A stretch of 64,000 bases of DNA from Rotaria sp. Silwood1 (taxonomy: Eukaryota; Rotifera; Eurotatoria; Philodinida; Philodinidae): the NCBI GenBank assembly GCA_905250075.1, contig CAJNOP010000012.1, forward strand, positions 3,584,772 through 3,648,771, in the 5' to 3' direction. The translations under genes and the position numbers were made by a program. Positions 16,701-29,296 of this stretch are shown here, piece by piece. The first letter of the stretch is position 1, and each line of letters starts with the position of its first letter. Below the pieces are notes generated by a model. It saw only the letters and a list, made by a program, of their open reading frames with translations. It searched no databases and was not told the origin of the DNA.

Positions 16701-19700
16701 ATATCAACAATACCATCACATATGATTATTCGAACACATCCAAATTTTCGAATGATTGTTTTAGCTAATAGACCTGGGTTTCCATTTCTTGGAAATGAGT
16801 AAGTCAATCTTATACATGTTTTCGATGTTGTCTTCTTGAATAAAGTTTTTCTTTCTTTTTCTTTTTGTTTAGTTTTTTCTTAAGTTTAGGTGATCATTTT
16901 TCAACATTTCCAATACTTAATCCTCCTCGTGAAAGTGAAATAATACTTTTACAAAATTTTGGTCCAAATATTGAACGTAAAAAACTTGAACAATTAGTTG
17001 ATGTATTTACTGAATTACGACAATTATCAATCGATGGTATTATTTCATATCCATATAGTTTACGTGAACTTGTTTCAATTGTTAAACATTTAAATATGTT
17101 TCCAAATGATTCATTAGCTGATGTTATTCGTAATGTATTTGATTTAGATAATTATAATACAGATGTTATGGATCGTCTACGAGCAATACTTCATCGTTAT
17201 GGAATACCATTTCATGTTGAAAATCGAACAGTAAATTTAGGTATAAGTCATCCATTAAAACTTATTCCGAAACAAGAAACTTGGCAAATAATGACGATTG
17301 ACGGTGGAAATATTGAACAATCATCATCAATTATTTTAAATGAAAAATCAAATAAACAATCAATGAAAATTATTCAATCAATTAATCGAACTGATTCAAG
17401 AACAAAAAATTTTTCTGAATTAATTTATCAATATCGATTACCATTAGATGAAACAACTTATGTACATGATCTTAATGTTTTAAATGAAAATAAATCTGTA
17501 CTTGTATTAACTGGTAATCCACTTTCATTATGGATATTTAAATTAGGTGAAAATCAAGCGAAAAAAATTGATTTACACTCTCTATTTACTGATAATACAA
17601 ATCAATTTACTACACCAAATTATCAAGTGAATATTTATATATATCAGATCATGTTAATTTTCTAATTTACGTTTGTTTTTCCTTTAGCTAAATGTAATCC
17701 CTGGAAATGAGAAACAAGTGATTGTTGGTGATTTAACAAGTCAAACATGGGCAACAGTTAATCTAGATGATGGTCGAAATTCTCTTATTCAATCGACTAT
17801 TTCATCATCTTCTCCAATAACACAAACAATTACTCGTAAATTTAATGAAATGCTTTCTCAACGAAATACATCTACATCAAGATCCGTATATAATCCAACG
17901 AATGGTCAACTTCTGCAATATATTCTAAATTATAATTCAATTCATATTATTGATTTTATTAAAAATATATCTCAACATATTAAACTTCCATTTGCAATTC
18001 GTCATGTTATTCCATTTGGTGATCAATGGATACTTACTGATCATGTTCAACAATCTTCGTCTTCATATCTTTTCAATATAAATAATGAAAAAAAACCAAT
18101 CATATCAATGATTCAACATAATCTTGATGCAATTGGTTTAGCTAGTAGTGGTGGATATTTTAATGATAATTCATTATGGTTTTCAAGTTCAAATGATTAT
18201 TTAGCAAAAATAATTTCAAATACAAGTAATAATCTTATTGTTGAAAGATTTAAAAGAATAAAAATAATATCATCTGGTGATGTACCACCACGAGAAATGT
18301 ATGAAAAACGACGATTACAAACATTTATTAATAAACAACATTCATTGATTGCTTCATTTTATGCAAAAAATGAAATTGATAAAAAATTTACGTATGTAGA
18401 ATGTTTATTTTTCTTGTAATAGTTCATTACATTCTTTTTTTTTTCAGAATAAAAAATGATATTCCTGATTCATCCATTCTTACTTATATTGAATTAATCG
18501 ATTTAAAAAATCATTTAATAACTTATATTCCAATTCAACGTCCACAACAACAAAATTCTCGTTCATCAGCATCTCAGCATGAATGGCATATGTTAATTAA
18601 ATCTGGTTCAGGTGTTATTGCTGCTCAATATAATGATGGTTCATTAATAACAATCGATGCTCATGCTATTATTCATCATTGGGAAATCATACCAAGCAAT
18701 TTACAAATATCATTAGATGCTTGGTATAAAAATACAAATCAGTCAGGAGAGCATAGTCTTGATATTGAATATTTAAAAGGTGGAAAAACAGATTTAAGTG
18801 GACCTAAACATGGAAAAGTTGATCCAGAAAATAATCCACATGTTGGTGGAAATCAATGGGCTGGTGGAAGTGGTGGTCGAGATACTGCCGGTTTGCTTAA
18901 TGAGACTTAGTTTTTTTTTTAATCTTAGTTGTTTTTTTATTGTTTAGGTCTTGGTGGTATTGGAGGACCATATCGTTTAGATAGTGGTCATCAAGTTTAT
19001 CAAGTTCCTGATGATGTAAAAGCAGCAGTACCTGAACATATTCGAAAAGCAGCCAAAGAATTAGGTCAAAAAGTGTTTAAAGAACGTTTAAAAGAAATTG
19101 AAATGTCAGAGTATGAACATGAAGTTTATGAAAAATATTTAAATAAAATTTCAAGTGAAATTAAAATGCTTCGTTCAATTATTGAATCATTAGAAGCAAA
19201 ATCACATGATCGTCAATGGGTGGTAAAATTCTTTAAGATACTGTTTTCTTTTTTAAATAGATTAATGAGTTTTCTTTTAGCGTCATCGTACAACTGGTGA
19301 TTGGGATGAAAGAAAATTAATTGAAGGTATTATTGGTGAAAAATCTATATATAAATATCGTGCTGATGTTCCACCTGAACCTGGTAGTCCTCAAACGAAA
19401 GCTAAACGTCTTCGTTTAGTTGTTGATTTATCTGCATCAATGTATCGTTTTAATGGTGTTGATAATCGTTTAGAGCGACAATGTGAATGTGTATTAATGT
19501 TTCTTGAATCATTGTCTGGTTTTGAACATAAATTTGTTTATGATATTGTTGGTCATTCAGGTGATGAACATTCAATTGAACTTGTAAAAAAAAATCAACC
19601 ACCAAAAAATAATAAAGAACGTTTAAAATTATTAAAACTTATGTATACACATACAATGTTTTGTAGTTCTGGTGATAATACATTACCAGCTTTAAAAACA

Positions 19701-19988
19701 GCTATTGATGCATTACAAGCTGAACCAGATGATACAGTTGATGAACGTTTTGTTATTGTTATATCAGATGCTAATTTTGATCGATATGGTTTATCACCAA
19801 AAGTCTTTGGAAAAATGTTACAATCAAATGAAAATGTTCAATGTTTCGCTATGTTTATTGGATCATTAGGACAACAAGCAATACATTTACAACAGAATTT
19901 ACCATCGGGAAAAGGTTTCGTTTGTTTAGAAACAAGTCAAATACCGAAAGTATTAAAAACTATCTTTACTTCTGATGTTTTGCATTAG
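13767..19988 (+). CDS. VWA8: von Willebrand factor A domain-containing protein 8 (mitochondrial AAA+ ATPase)
   Basis: Eleven exons sum to exactly 1846 codons (1845 aa): 13767-14462, 14533-14955, 15066-15484, 15557-16273, 16348-16421, 16474-16798, 16873-17626, 17688-18391, 18448-18890, 18948-19222, 19281-19988. The human protein is about 1900 aa. The N-terminus (MFVVSRKLPCFRPTFIRT) is basic and Ser/Thr-rich, as a mitochondrial presequence. Three dynein-like AAA modules follow. The first P-loop, VGPPGPTRR, lacks the lysine; the second, VGPKGCGKS (about residue 415), is canonical; the third is IGPQGVAKN (about 750). Walker B-like segments are LVLDGLE, LVLDGIH and AVIDEADKAP. The C-terminal VWA domain has a MIDAS, VVDLSAS (about residue 1657), followed by MYRFNG. 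The glycine-rich stretch PHVGGNQWAGGSGGRDTAGL is a family hallmark. ATPase activity is known for VWA8; its precise role is poorly defined. Confidence 0.96.
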
Positions 19989-19996
19989 TTTAATCA

Positions 19997-20018
19997 ATAA
20001 AATCATTATTATGAGATT

Positions 20019-20051
<33 letters not shown>
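19997..20051 (+). promoter_or_regulatory. VWA8 poly(A) signal followed by genomic A29 tract
   Basis: AATAAA at 19997-20002 is followed about 20 nt later by 29 consecutive adenines (20023-20051). The signal fits the VWA8 3' end. The genomic A tract would cause internal oligo-dT priming in cDNA libraries. It is not evidence of retroposition because VWA8 keeps all its introns. Confidence 0.55.
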
Positions 20052-20053
<2 letters not shown>

Positions 20054-21156
20054 AACTTTTTATCAAGCAGATTTTATATATTTGTCTTTTTTTTCATAGT
20101 TGAAATAATAGTGCAGACACTTTGTAACGAATGAAAATTTTTTTTTATTCATTGTATTTCTTGTGTTTGTTCTTTATTTCAAGTGCTTCTCTTTGCATTA
20201 TTCTTTCTGTTTCTTTTGAAGTGCTCAGTAGCTTTTACAGGAGAAAAGAAATATGACAATGAATTATTTTTCATATTTTGTCTGTATTCTTTGTATACAA
20301 TTCTTGTTATTGATGCTGTCTTCAGTTGCTATGAAAAGTTTCGATGATATTTTTGCTGTGTAAAAAAATCCATTAGTGAAATAGAAGGATTCTAAGCATC
20401 AGTGCAATTTCTACCCAATAGTTTTCTAACATGAATCTGAATAGAAGGATATGATAGGGACATAAATTCAATTACGTTATAACTCTAACCATGACATGTC
20501 TATATGGTCATTGGCAAGTTATTGTTATTTTAATTTCATGTATCAATTATTGTAGAGTGAAATTGAAATAAGTGACGATGCTATAATTTGTAGTTGAAAT
20601 AATGGTGATGGCACACGAAAGGATGTGAATAAATTTCAAAAATACTGTTTCGACAGTTTTTATAGAACGATTACTGTTTAACGCAAAATAATCAGTTGAA
20701 TTCATAGATTTGGAAGCATTGCTTTTATTTATAGGGAGCACTCGTAGTTTTATCCTCGAAAATACGATACAAGTGTTGATACATATTTTGATTCATTTAA
20801 ATGATGAAAGTTTTCATTTAGAATGGATGATTTTTGTTAATCAGACACAATTCTTTCACTTCATACTGCATTCGATGACGAATCAAATTTTTCTGTTCTT
20901 TTTACATACTCTTCACAACGAAAAACAAACATACTACGTAACCAAGGCATCCCCTTACATCTGCTGTGCGTGTAATTACTTCGATAGTGCATGAAGGATT
21001 GAAAAACAAAAAAATATATCTTAAGTATTCTATCCATTAATGATGTTTTACTGTTTATTTATGTAGTTTGTCACGTATTCAAGCAAAATCATCGTGCAGC
21101 AAAATAAAATATTCAAATGCCATTGACATTCACAGATAAGAAACGCACATAAACGT
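20052..21156. other. Intergenic, no gene seen
   Basis: About 1.1 kb of A/T-rich sequence. The open frames at 20547-20741 (minus) and 20710-20994 (plus) show no recognisable domain. It contains the presumed promoter of the ADP-ribosyltransferase gene. Confidence 0.45.
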
Positions 21157-22159
21157 ATGACAGCATCGAAACCAATCAATCGTCGTCTGGTTTCTAACAT
21201 TCGTGATGAACCAGAGCAAATGCTCAAGCCAATTGCTGGCTACGAGCTTGAACCTTTACTATCTCTTGAAGAAGCATGCAAACCATTGAAAAACATACTG
21301 GATCATGAATTACAACAAAATATAAGTGTTGCTAAAATGAATTCGAAAGAACCAAAACATGGACTTAAACCAGATGAATCCGCCGCCATTCATCTGTATA
21401 CGATGGAATGGGATGTACGTGAAAATAGTTTGTACATGATTCTCAACCAAACGTTACGCTCGGCCGATCGAACGCAACTTCGCCCATGGTTTAGATATTT
21501 AAAGTTGTTCTTAACTGGTCTTTATAAGCTACCGTAAGTTACTCAAAGCTCTATTTATGTCAGCATATTATTTATCTTGTAGACCAACTGAATATCAAAC
21601 TGTATGGCGTGGTATTCCCGAGAACCTTAGTGCTCTTTATCCAAGAGGAAAAGAATTCACTTGGTGGGCTCTAAGTTCTTGTACTTCATCTATTAGTGTA
21701 CTCGAATCTCCACTATATGTGGGAACTTCAGGTCCAAGAACCATGTTCTCAATTGAAACCAATAGTGGCAAGCTAATACGTGAACATTCCTATTTCCAAC
21801 ATGAAGATGAAATTCTTCTTCCTCCTGGTCGATACTTCAAAGTCATTGATAAATCAAGTCCAGCTCAAGACTTGCATATCATTCATCTCCGAGAAATTCA
21901 GCCTCCACATGCTATGCTTGCCGAACCTTTTGATCTTAGTGAATGGAAGCGCATACCATCACTACGAAAATTACTACCAAATTCGTCGAAGAAACAGGAA
22001 ATCACTTCAACAGCAAGTGACATATCAAAACCTGTAGCTAAAGCAGCTTCAGAAAAAAGTAAGTTTTCTGTACTTTATCAAGTATCAAAAGTTTTTAACG
22101 AAAAATACCTACTAAAAATTTTAGGTTATCACTTTCTATTCCATACAATAACGAAATAA
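21157..22159 (+). CDS. Mono-ADP-ribosyltransferase, R-S-E type
   Basis: Exons 21157-21533, 21583-22058 and 22125-22159 join in frame to 295 aa. The fold elements of arginine-type ADP-ribosyltransferases are in order: Arg135 in YQTVWRGIP, the Ser block in WWALSSCTSS (about 153-162), and an ExE pair (Glu200, Glu202) in QHEDEILLPPGRYFKV. The family uses NAD+ to modify protein arginines. No signal peptide is seen, so it is probably intracellular. The N-terminal region (HLYTMEWDVRENSLYMILN, then RTQLRPWFRYLKLFL) is the usual helical part of the domain. Similar genes are, to my knowledge, numerous in bdelloid rotifers. The second intron is 66 nt with no in-frame stop, so retention keeps the frame. 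An alternative last exon exists (see 22776). The substrate is unknown. Confidence 0.88.
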
Positions 22160-22281
22160 TCTTTTCAACGACAGTTTTAGTGCATGACTTATAGTCACTC
22201 TGAATACAGCTCCCTTCTTGTTTGATGCTTTGTCATCTGTTTTACCATGAAGTTGATTCTGTCTATAATATAATTGTGAAA

Positions 22282-22287
22282 AATAAA
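22282..22287 (+). promoter_or_regulatory. Poly(A) signal of the short ADP-ribosyltransferase form
   Basis: AATAAA 123 nt downstream of the stop at 22159. Confidence 0.5.
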
Positions 22288-22775
22288 GAATATGCTTGCA
22301 TTGAGTAGCATTTGAGAACCTCTACTACAGCTTGTTACAATTTTTTAGTTTCATGATGAGTATCTTTCGCGTCTATGACCATATGTTCTATTCGCAACGA
22401 CTTCGAAGACCCAACTAACGTTTGATTTCTTGTTTCCCTTAATACATTCGATAGCTTAAGGTATAAAAAAATAAAACTATTGCGGTGCCCTTCAATATAG
22501 TTTATCGACAATGAGGTTAAGCACATTGTATTCGACTTCTTCCCTTACAGATATATCGAGACTTCTTTTAGTTTTCTGAAGCATCGACAACAGAACTGCA
22601 TGATTCATCCTACTATTTTTCTTTAAATTGAAGAATCAAAATATATTTAATCCATTGATTTCTCTTAGCAAATGCATCTATTAACTCGGAAATGTTCGTA
22701 TGTTTGATAGCTGAAAATAGCAGTAATTAGTCTTCTTTTTTCGAATTACTGCAACAATTGAATTCATTCATTTAG

Positions 22776-22954
22776 AAAAACCACAATCCACTGTATCAAG
22801 CTCACCATACTCTCAAAAGGATCTTGATAAGAATTGTTTGTTTGCTTTCTCATCCGTCGGAAGCATTCCAACTAAAACCTTTCGCTGTAAAGTCAATAAA
22901 ATACATGCACAGAACTGTTGTGATGGTCGTTGTCATCCATCAGTTTCCACGTGA
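22776..22954 (+). CDS. Possible alternative last exon of the ADP-ribosyltransferase gene
   Basis: A TTTAG acceptor at 22771-22775 is followed by an open stretch to TGA at 22952-22954. Splicing from the same donor used at 22058/22059 keeps the phase and gives a 343-aa form. Its tail contains SSSPYSQKDLDKN, then KTFRCKV and a cysteine cluster NCCDGRC. The intron would be 717 nt, long for this genome. Serine-rich then Cys-rich composition differs from neighbouring noise. It could instead be a decayed exon of another gene. Support is sequence only. Confidence 0.4.
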
Positions 22955-24490
22955 TCGTTTTCTTGATTGTTAGTTCATGATGCTTGGCTTAATAGAAATA
23001 GCATAGATGAACCAAGTCCTGCTAAATATTATTCATCTATTTTTTCAACTCGTACAAACTGATCAATCTCAATTTTTCTGTTCAAAATTGGCACAGTATT
23101 TGCACAACAGTCTTGCGCCAAGTGTCATAATCATTTATTTGTCGCGTCATTGGCTATCAATGAGTCGTTTTAGATCGATTAAATGAGCTTAAACAAGTAG
23201 CTGATTGGAATTCTGGTAATTGTCGTCATTATCATTCATATAATGTGTGATCTTCGATTGAGTGATTAATTCCAAAGTTTTCTGTGAAAAATAGTCTTTC
23301 AATGAATAAGACCCTGATTATCACTTTTCAATCTTCATATGATACCCATCAACTTAATAACGCACACATTTTGATTTCAAATTAGCAAACTATCTGAATA
23401 GCTCGATTGGTAATAAAGTATTCATTATTGGTGTAATCTCGATCCAGAGCACAATCAAAAATGTTTATTTCGATGTGAATAAAAATAATAAATAAAATAT
23501 CTGGTGAACCATTATTCGAGCACCGTATGATTTGATCTAGCTAAGTGATACTCGTGTTTTCCTCGAGAGCAATGTAGGTTAATGAAAACTACCTTCTTCA
23601 TCATCATTCATCGCATAAGTAGTCAACAGTCATTCAATCAATCGATAAGTTTCGGTTTGAAATGAGCGTAACACATAAATATAACTGTGATGGTGATTAC
23701 AACTATTCATACGTCATGTTATCTTTCAGTAGCTCATTATTTTAGAACATTTCATTCCATCCAAAACAAAGAGCGAACAGAACAATTTGAAAGATATTAT
23801 TCGCTTTCACTAACATCTTTTACTACAATACGAAGTCAATGTTTTCGCTGTTGACTGGATCACGAAACTAAATATGATTTGACTTGAAGCTAGTCACTTT
23901 CGTGATTCCTTGAAATCAAGCAATCGAGCCTCGACACCTGGTTACATTTTAGAAACATACATGAACATAAACTTTATGAGAGTGCTTCACCTATCATGTG
24001 ATGATTGATAAAAAACTAGAGTCTATAATGATTACTTAAACTCAAAAAAAAACTTGGATAGGGTCCTACCAACCGTACAAGTCATGTCCCATGTTATTTC
24101 AGCTGAATTTAGTACATGGAATCTTTTCCATAGCGAAGAAAAAAAAATCGAACAAACGAAGCGTTTTGATAGTTCACTTTTCATACCGTCGTACAACAGT
24201 TGGTATACTGCAAATCTGTGCATCAGATGCTATAATCAGTGCATAAAATAATAATATGAGCGATACAAATATCGTGAGATTTTTCATACCACTCAATCAG
24301 AACAATCTTGGCACTTGTGAACGCAAAATAATTGAGCGCAGTATTGATAACAAACTTTCATCGGAAGTATAATACACAATTCTCCTAAGAATACCCTATT
24401 TTCCATTTCATACCACATAAATTATGATTCTAAACATGCAACTTGCCTTTTTTCGCGCTCAGATATCGTCTAATCTTCAATCATTGAATC
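22955..24490. other. Intergenic, no gene seen
   Basis: About 1.5 kb. Short frames on both strands around 24032-24251 overlap each other and show no domain. No repeat structure was noticed until the 93-bp array begins. Confidence 0.45.
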
Positions 24491-24494
24491 AACA

Positions 24495-26465
24495 GCCGAT
24501 ATTTCCCTGAAACAAGCTCAATAAGTGAACAACACGATGGTACGAAATGTTCATTTTCTATGTGATGTTCGGTGAACTGACCATCTGACAAGGATTGTTC
24601 TAAAGTTATCAAAAGAAATGAAGAAGATATTGTTGAGAAATCTTCTTTTACCATGTAATGTTTGATAAGCTAAACAATAGGTAACGATTGCTTCGAAGTT
24701 AGCAAATAAGGTGAAGAAGATATTCATGAGAAATGTTCATTTTCCATGTAATGTTCGATGAGCTGGGCACATGGCAAGGTTTGCATTCGAATTAGTAAAA
24801 TTGGTGAAGAAGATATTTTTGTAAAATCGTCATTTTCCATGTGATATTCGATGAGCTGGCCAACTAGAAAGATTTGCTTTCAGCTTAGCAAAAGACGTGA
24901 GGAACAGCATAGTGAGCAAAATTCATTTTACATTTGATGTTCTATGAGCTTACAAACTGAAGAGGTTTGCTTCTAGGTTAGCCAAAGAGGTGAAGAACAA
25001 CATAGTAAGAAATCTTCATTTTCCATGTAATGTTCGATAAGCTGAGCAACTGACAAGGTTTTATTCCAAGTTAGCAAAATTGATGAAGAACAACATCGTG
25101 AGAAATTTTCATTTTTCATATGATGTTCGATGATCTGTTCAATTGGCAAGGTTTGCTTCCAAGTTAGCAAAAGAAGTGAAAAATATATTGTTGAGAAATT
25201 TTCATTTTCCATGTGATCTGCAATGAGTTGACCAATCGACAAGGTTTGCTTACAAGTTAGTAAAAGAAGTAGAGAAGACATTATTGAGTAATCTTCATTT
25301 TCTATGTGATTTTCGATAAGCTGAGCACTGGGCAATGTTTGCTTTCAAGTTAGCAAAAGATGTGAAGAATAACATGGTGAGAAGTCTTCTTTTACCATGT
25401 GGTGTTTGATGAGCTGAGCAATTGATAAGGTTTTCTTCCAAGTTTGGAATAGAAGTAAAGAAGATATTCATGAGAAATCTTGATTTTTCATGTGATCTTC
25501 GATCAGCTAATCAATTGGAAAGATTTACTTTCGAGTTAACAAAAGAGATGAAGAGCAACATAGTGAGAAATGCTCATTTTCCATGTAATATTCGATCCGT
25601 TGACTACCTGGCAAAGTCTCTCTCGAAGTTAACAAAAGAGGTGAACAAGATATTGTTGAGAAATCTTCTTTTGCCATGTAGTGTTCGATCAACTGGACAA
25701 CTGGCAAGATTTGCTTCGAAGTAAGAAACATAAATGAAAAGGATTTTTATAAGAAATCATCATTTGCCATGTGAAGTTTGGTGCGCTGAGCGAGTGGCAG
25801 GGATTGCTTCCAAGTTAGTAGGAGATGTGAAAAATGTATTTATGAGAAATGATCATTTTTCATGTGATCCTCGATAACCTCATCAATTGAAGAGATTTGC
25901 TTCTAAGTTAGCAAAAGAGGAGAAGAAGATATTTATGAGAAATCTTCGTTTTCCATGTGATGTTCGATGACCGGAGCCATTGACAAGGTTTTCTTCCAAG
26001 TTTGGGATAGAGGTGAACAAGGTATTCATGAAAAATCTTCATTTTTCATGTGATATTTGACGAGTTGAGCAAGTAGCAAGATTATCTTTCAAACTTGGAA
26101 TAGAGGTGAAAAGATATTCGTGAGAAATCTTCATTTTTCATGTAGTTTTCGATAAGCTAAGCAACTGGCAAGGTTTGCTTTCAAGTTAGTAAAAGAGAGG
26201 TAAAAGGCATTCATGAGAAATCTTCGTTTTCCATATGATGTTCAGTGAGCTGACAAACTGACAAGGTTTCCTTACAAGTTAGCAAAAGAGTTGAAGAAAA
26301 TATTTATGAAGAATCTTCATTTTTCCTGTGATGTTTGATAAGCTGACCAATCAGCAAGATGTGCTTCTGAGGTAGAAAAAGAAATGAAGAGTAATATGGT
26401 GAGAAATCTTCATTATTGATATGATATGCGATGAGCGGAAATGTTGTCAAGGTTCACCCTCGAGT
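24495..26465. repeat. Degenerate tandem array, about 21 copies of a 93-bp unit
   Basis: The anchor TTCATTTTCCATGTGATG, with substitutions, recurs at about 24549, 24642, 24735, 24827, 24922, 25014, 25108, 25199, 25293, 25387, 25479, 25573, 25666, 25758, 25852, 25944, 26037, 26130, 26221, 26313 and 26407. The mean spacing is 92.9 bp. The rest of the unit carries GTTCGATGAGCTG, GGCAAGGTTTGCTTCC and AAGTTAGCAAAAGAGGTGAA. The period equals 31 codons, and both strands stay open over 3-4 units (plus 25422-25724, minus 24973-25335) before a stop or frameshift. Copies differ mostly by point changes, so the array is old. It may be a minisatellite or the wreck of a 31-residue repeat protein gene. Confidence 0.88.
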
Positions 26466-29296
26466 AAAGACGAGTAGTGAACGCAACGCTTGTAAGACTT
26501 TTTCAGAGTTCATGATGTTGTATGGAAAGTCTAGTTGTTCGTTTACTTACACATTTGATGAAATTATATCCAAATTGAGGAGTTTGTGCGAATGCATTGA
26601 TAATCAGAACTAGTACGTTGACAGTACTACGGTAGTTCGGATGTTTGTGTTGGAGTGAATTGGAGTACAGTGGGAGAAAAATTTGTTATGGACCCTAGGA
26701 AGTTTCTTCGCGCTGACACAAACTGCACGCGGTTTGTTAGTTTTGTACCGAAGGTAAAAGGGTTTCCCACACAAAGCACAAAGCTTAGTTTGATCTATCT
26801 GTCTTTCAAAGGGTTTTGTACTCTTGCTAGGGAATCTTTTCGGTTTCGGTACGAAATCAAATAAAGGCCTGATGGTGGTGTTCGGCAAAATTTCTATTTT
26901 TTTTGTAACATATATTATTTGTTAGAGTGCAGGTCATTTTGTATGCTTTTTAAAGTCGTGAACAATAAATAGCAACATAGGTGTCACATTTTCACTGTTG
27001 GTGTTATCGTATGGGTTCGGATACTCCTCATGCACTATGATTGTGTCTCGGCTAGCAAGACGCTGAAAAAGTTCATTCGTTAGATGAGATGATAACTTCA
27101 TTTTATGCAGTTCACAGAGTTTGTTACCTTGACTTCGAGATCAGTATAGTAGTGAAGATACCGATGGGAGTATAGAGTTGTTTTTTTAAGTTTCGATACG
27201 GTAACTTCGAAGTTGGAAGAATATTATAATTGATATAATGTGATTAGTTTAGTTGATGGTTCTTAATGGAATGTCGTTTACTATCGTGTGCACTTCGTGG
27301 TCTTCGATTGTTTTTTCTTACTGTCACATTTTCAGCATGAAGTTTCCATTGGCCTCTATGTGATTGGTAATATATAGCTACCATGAGATATGAAGGGAGT
27401 GAAAAATGAATAATTTAGTTTCAGTATTGTGAACAACTGGAGGAGTAAAAGCACTGCTGACCTAAAAATGAAGTATGGTTGAGCTATATTCTTTGACAAG
27501 TCGGATCTAGATTACTAGGAACACATTTCTGAATAGTTTTTAAACTGGAGAAGAGAATGCGAAATCTACATTATTAAGGTTAACACTTTAAGGGAGAAGT
27601 CATACAGAGAAGAGATGAGAGCAGAAGTGATGTGTAATTATGAGTCGATGTTACAAGAACATCGAGATTCGAGTTTTCGTTTCCTTCCTTCATATAGCTC
27701 AGTTTTGCTCAGGCCAAGGATACATGGTTCATATTTTTATGATGCGAGAGTTATAACTATAAGATATAAGAGGATGTTTGCTGACACTTCAATTTTTGAA
27801 AGTTCATCTATATCTCATTTATTTTTAATGAATTATAACGTGTTGTGCTGAATCGATTTATAGCTCGATTCAAACTAAGATCTGCTAAAACAATTTGAAA
27901 TTTCGTTTTCGATTTTCAATAATGTTATTTGAAAACTGGTAAGTAATTATTATGTCCATAAAATAAATATTATTGTGATAATGATAACCTTTCGTTCAAC
28001 CGAAAGCTTTAAAAAATAATCTGCCACCGTCTTCCAGTAACGTCATCAAGTTCGGAATAATATTTGATTGAATTTGGTCGTTTATCAGTATTAAGATTTA
28101 ATTGCTGAATACCCACCGACTTTTTAAAGGATCCTATACTCATTAGTACGAACTTCTCACACAATGTATCGATGAAATATCTGTCAAATTATGTTTCGAA
28201 TACAAAAGCATGATGTTTCATGATGTTATAAAACATTATTCCGTTGTCAGCGTCGAATCTACTCTTGGACGCTCCTACATGATCAAATAAAGTTCTAGAA
28301 CTAGTTCACTAATACTTTAATGGAATAGGTGATAAACATAATTATCAAACTGTCACTTTTCTGAAACTAACTTTGGTTGAGTATTTGTAGCATCCTGTAT
28401 TCTGTCTTGACATTTTTAATAACAATTATTGAGAGAATATTGATTGCTCATACATATTCAAAACACTCACGATATTCTGATGATTCACCGTCATTTTCTC
28501 CAAACAAATCGAACTTTCGGATTATAGAATTGGTAGTCACTAACTTTTCAAAATATTCCTAGTTACTACTGTTACATTAGCCCACAAGAGAAATCTGAGG
28601 ACGTGCCGCATACTCTGACATTTGGGTGATAAAATTTTACCTTAGTCATTAAGGATCAGTATTATTTTTCAAACCAACAAAATATCCGGTAAACCTATCA
28701 CTAACAGGAATTCCTCTAGAAAAAGAGTTGCGTGATCATCAGACATGCATTATGGATATAAACAGTTATCTTCATATTTATAATTCATGTTGCTTCAAAA
28801 TTATAATTTATCAAGTCATAGGAACACTCTTAATATTTTTCAAGGAAATAATGACTACTACCAATGATAAATAAGAACGATACACGTATCACATGCAATA
28901 TTTATTGTAACAAGACATACTTCGATATAGCCTTTGACTATATGAGCAGATATTTGTTTAACAATGGTAGTCATAATTGAAATTGAACATCATTAAAAGA
29001 TATTTCAGTCTAGTCCGCACGTCCAACAAAGTTACTTGATAGAAAAAGCACCTTTTTGTTGTTTTTCGACAAAAAATTGTTATTCCAGAATTGATTAATG
29101 TTTCTTTCTTATGAAAGTTGCCTTTATCTTCTTTCAAAAGACTTTTCCAATACTATAAGAAAGAGTAAAAGTGAATCTCATTTTAAATACTACAAACTGA
29201 GTTTTGGAAATCAACCAGAGTAAATAGTGCTAGTAAGTTTTGCCCAGTTGATTGTTGATCATTAAATTTCCATATGTCCATAGTCAATATCTTTAA
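26466..29296. other. Gene-poor interval
   Basis: About 2.8 kb. Near 26735-26865 a TTTGTACCGAAGG-like stretch is imperfectly inverted as TTTCGGTACGAAAT, a weak hairpin. Overlapping frames on both strands there (26610-26888 minus with CALCGKPF, 26655-26864 plus) cannot both be real and match nothing I know. The rest shows no features. Confidence 0.4.

Noticed and set aside
20023..20051. A29 tract as the tail of a retroposed gene copy
   Set aside because: The adjoining VWA8 gene keeps ten introns, so it is not a retrocopy; no target duplication seen.
24973..25724. Open frames on both strands inside the 93-bp array as separate genes
   Set aside because: They are translations of the repeat unit, end at unit-specific stops and have opposite-strand counterparts; treated as part of the array.
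26610..26888. Minus-strand frame with CALCGKPF, like a zinc-binding protein
   Set aside because: Only one CxxC, no second metal-binding pair, a plus-strand frame overlaps it, and a weak inverted repeat explains the local sequence.
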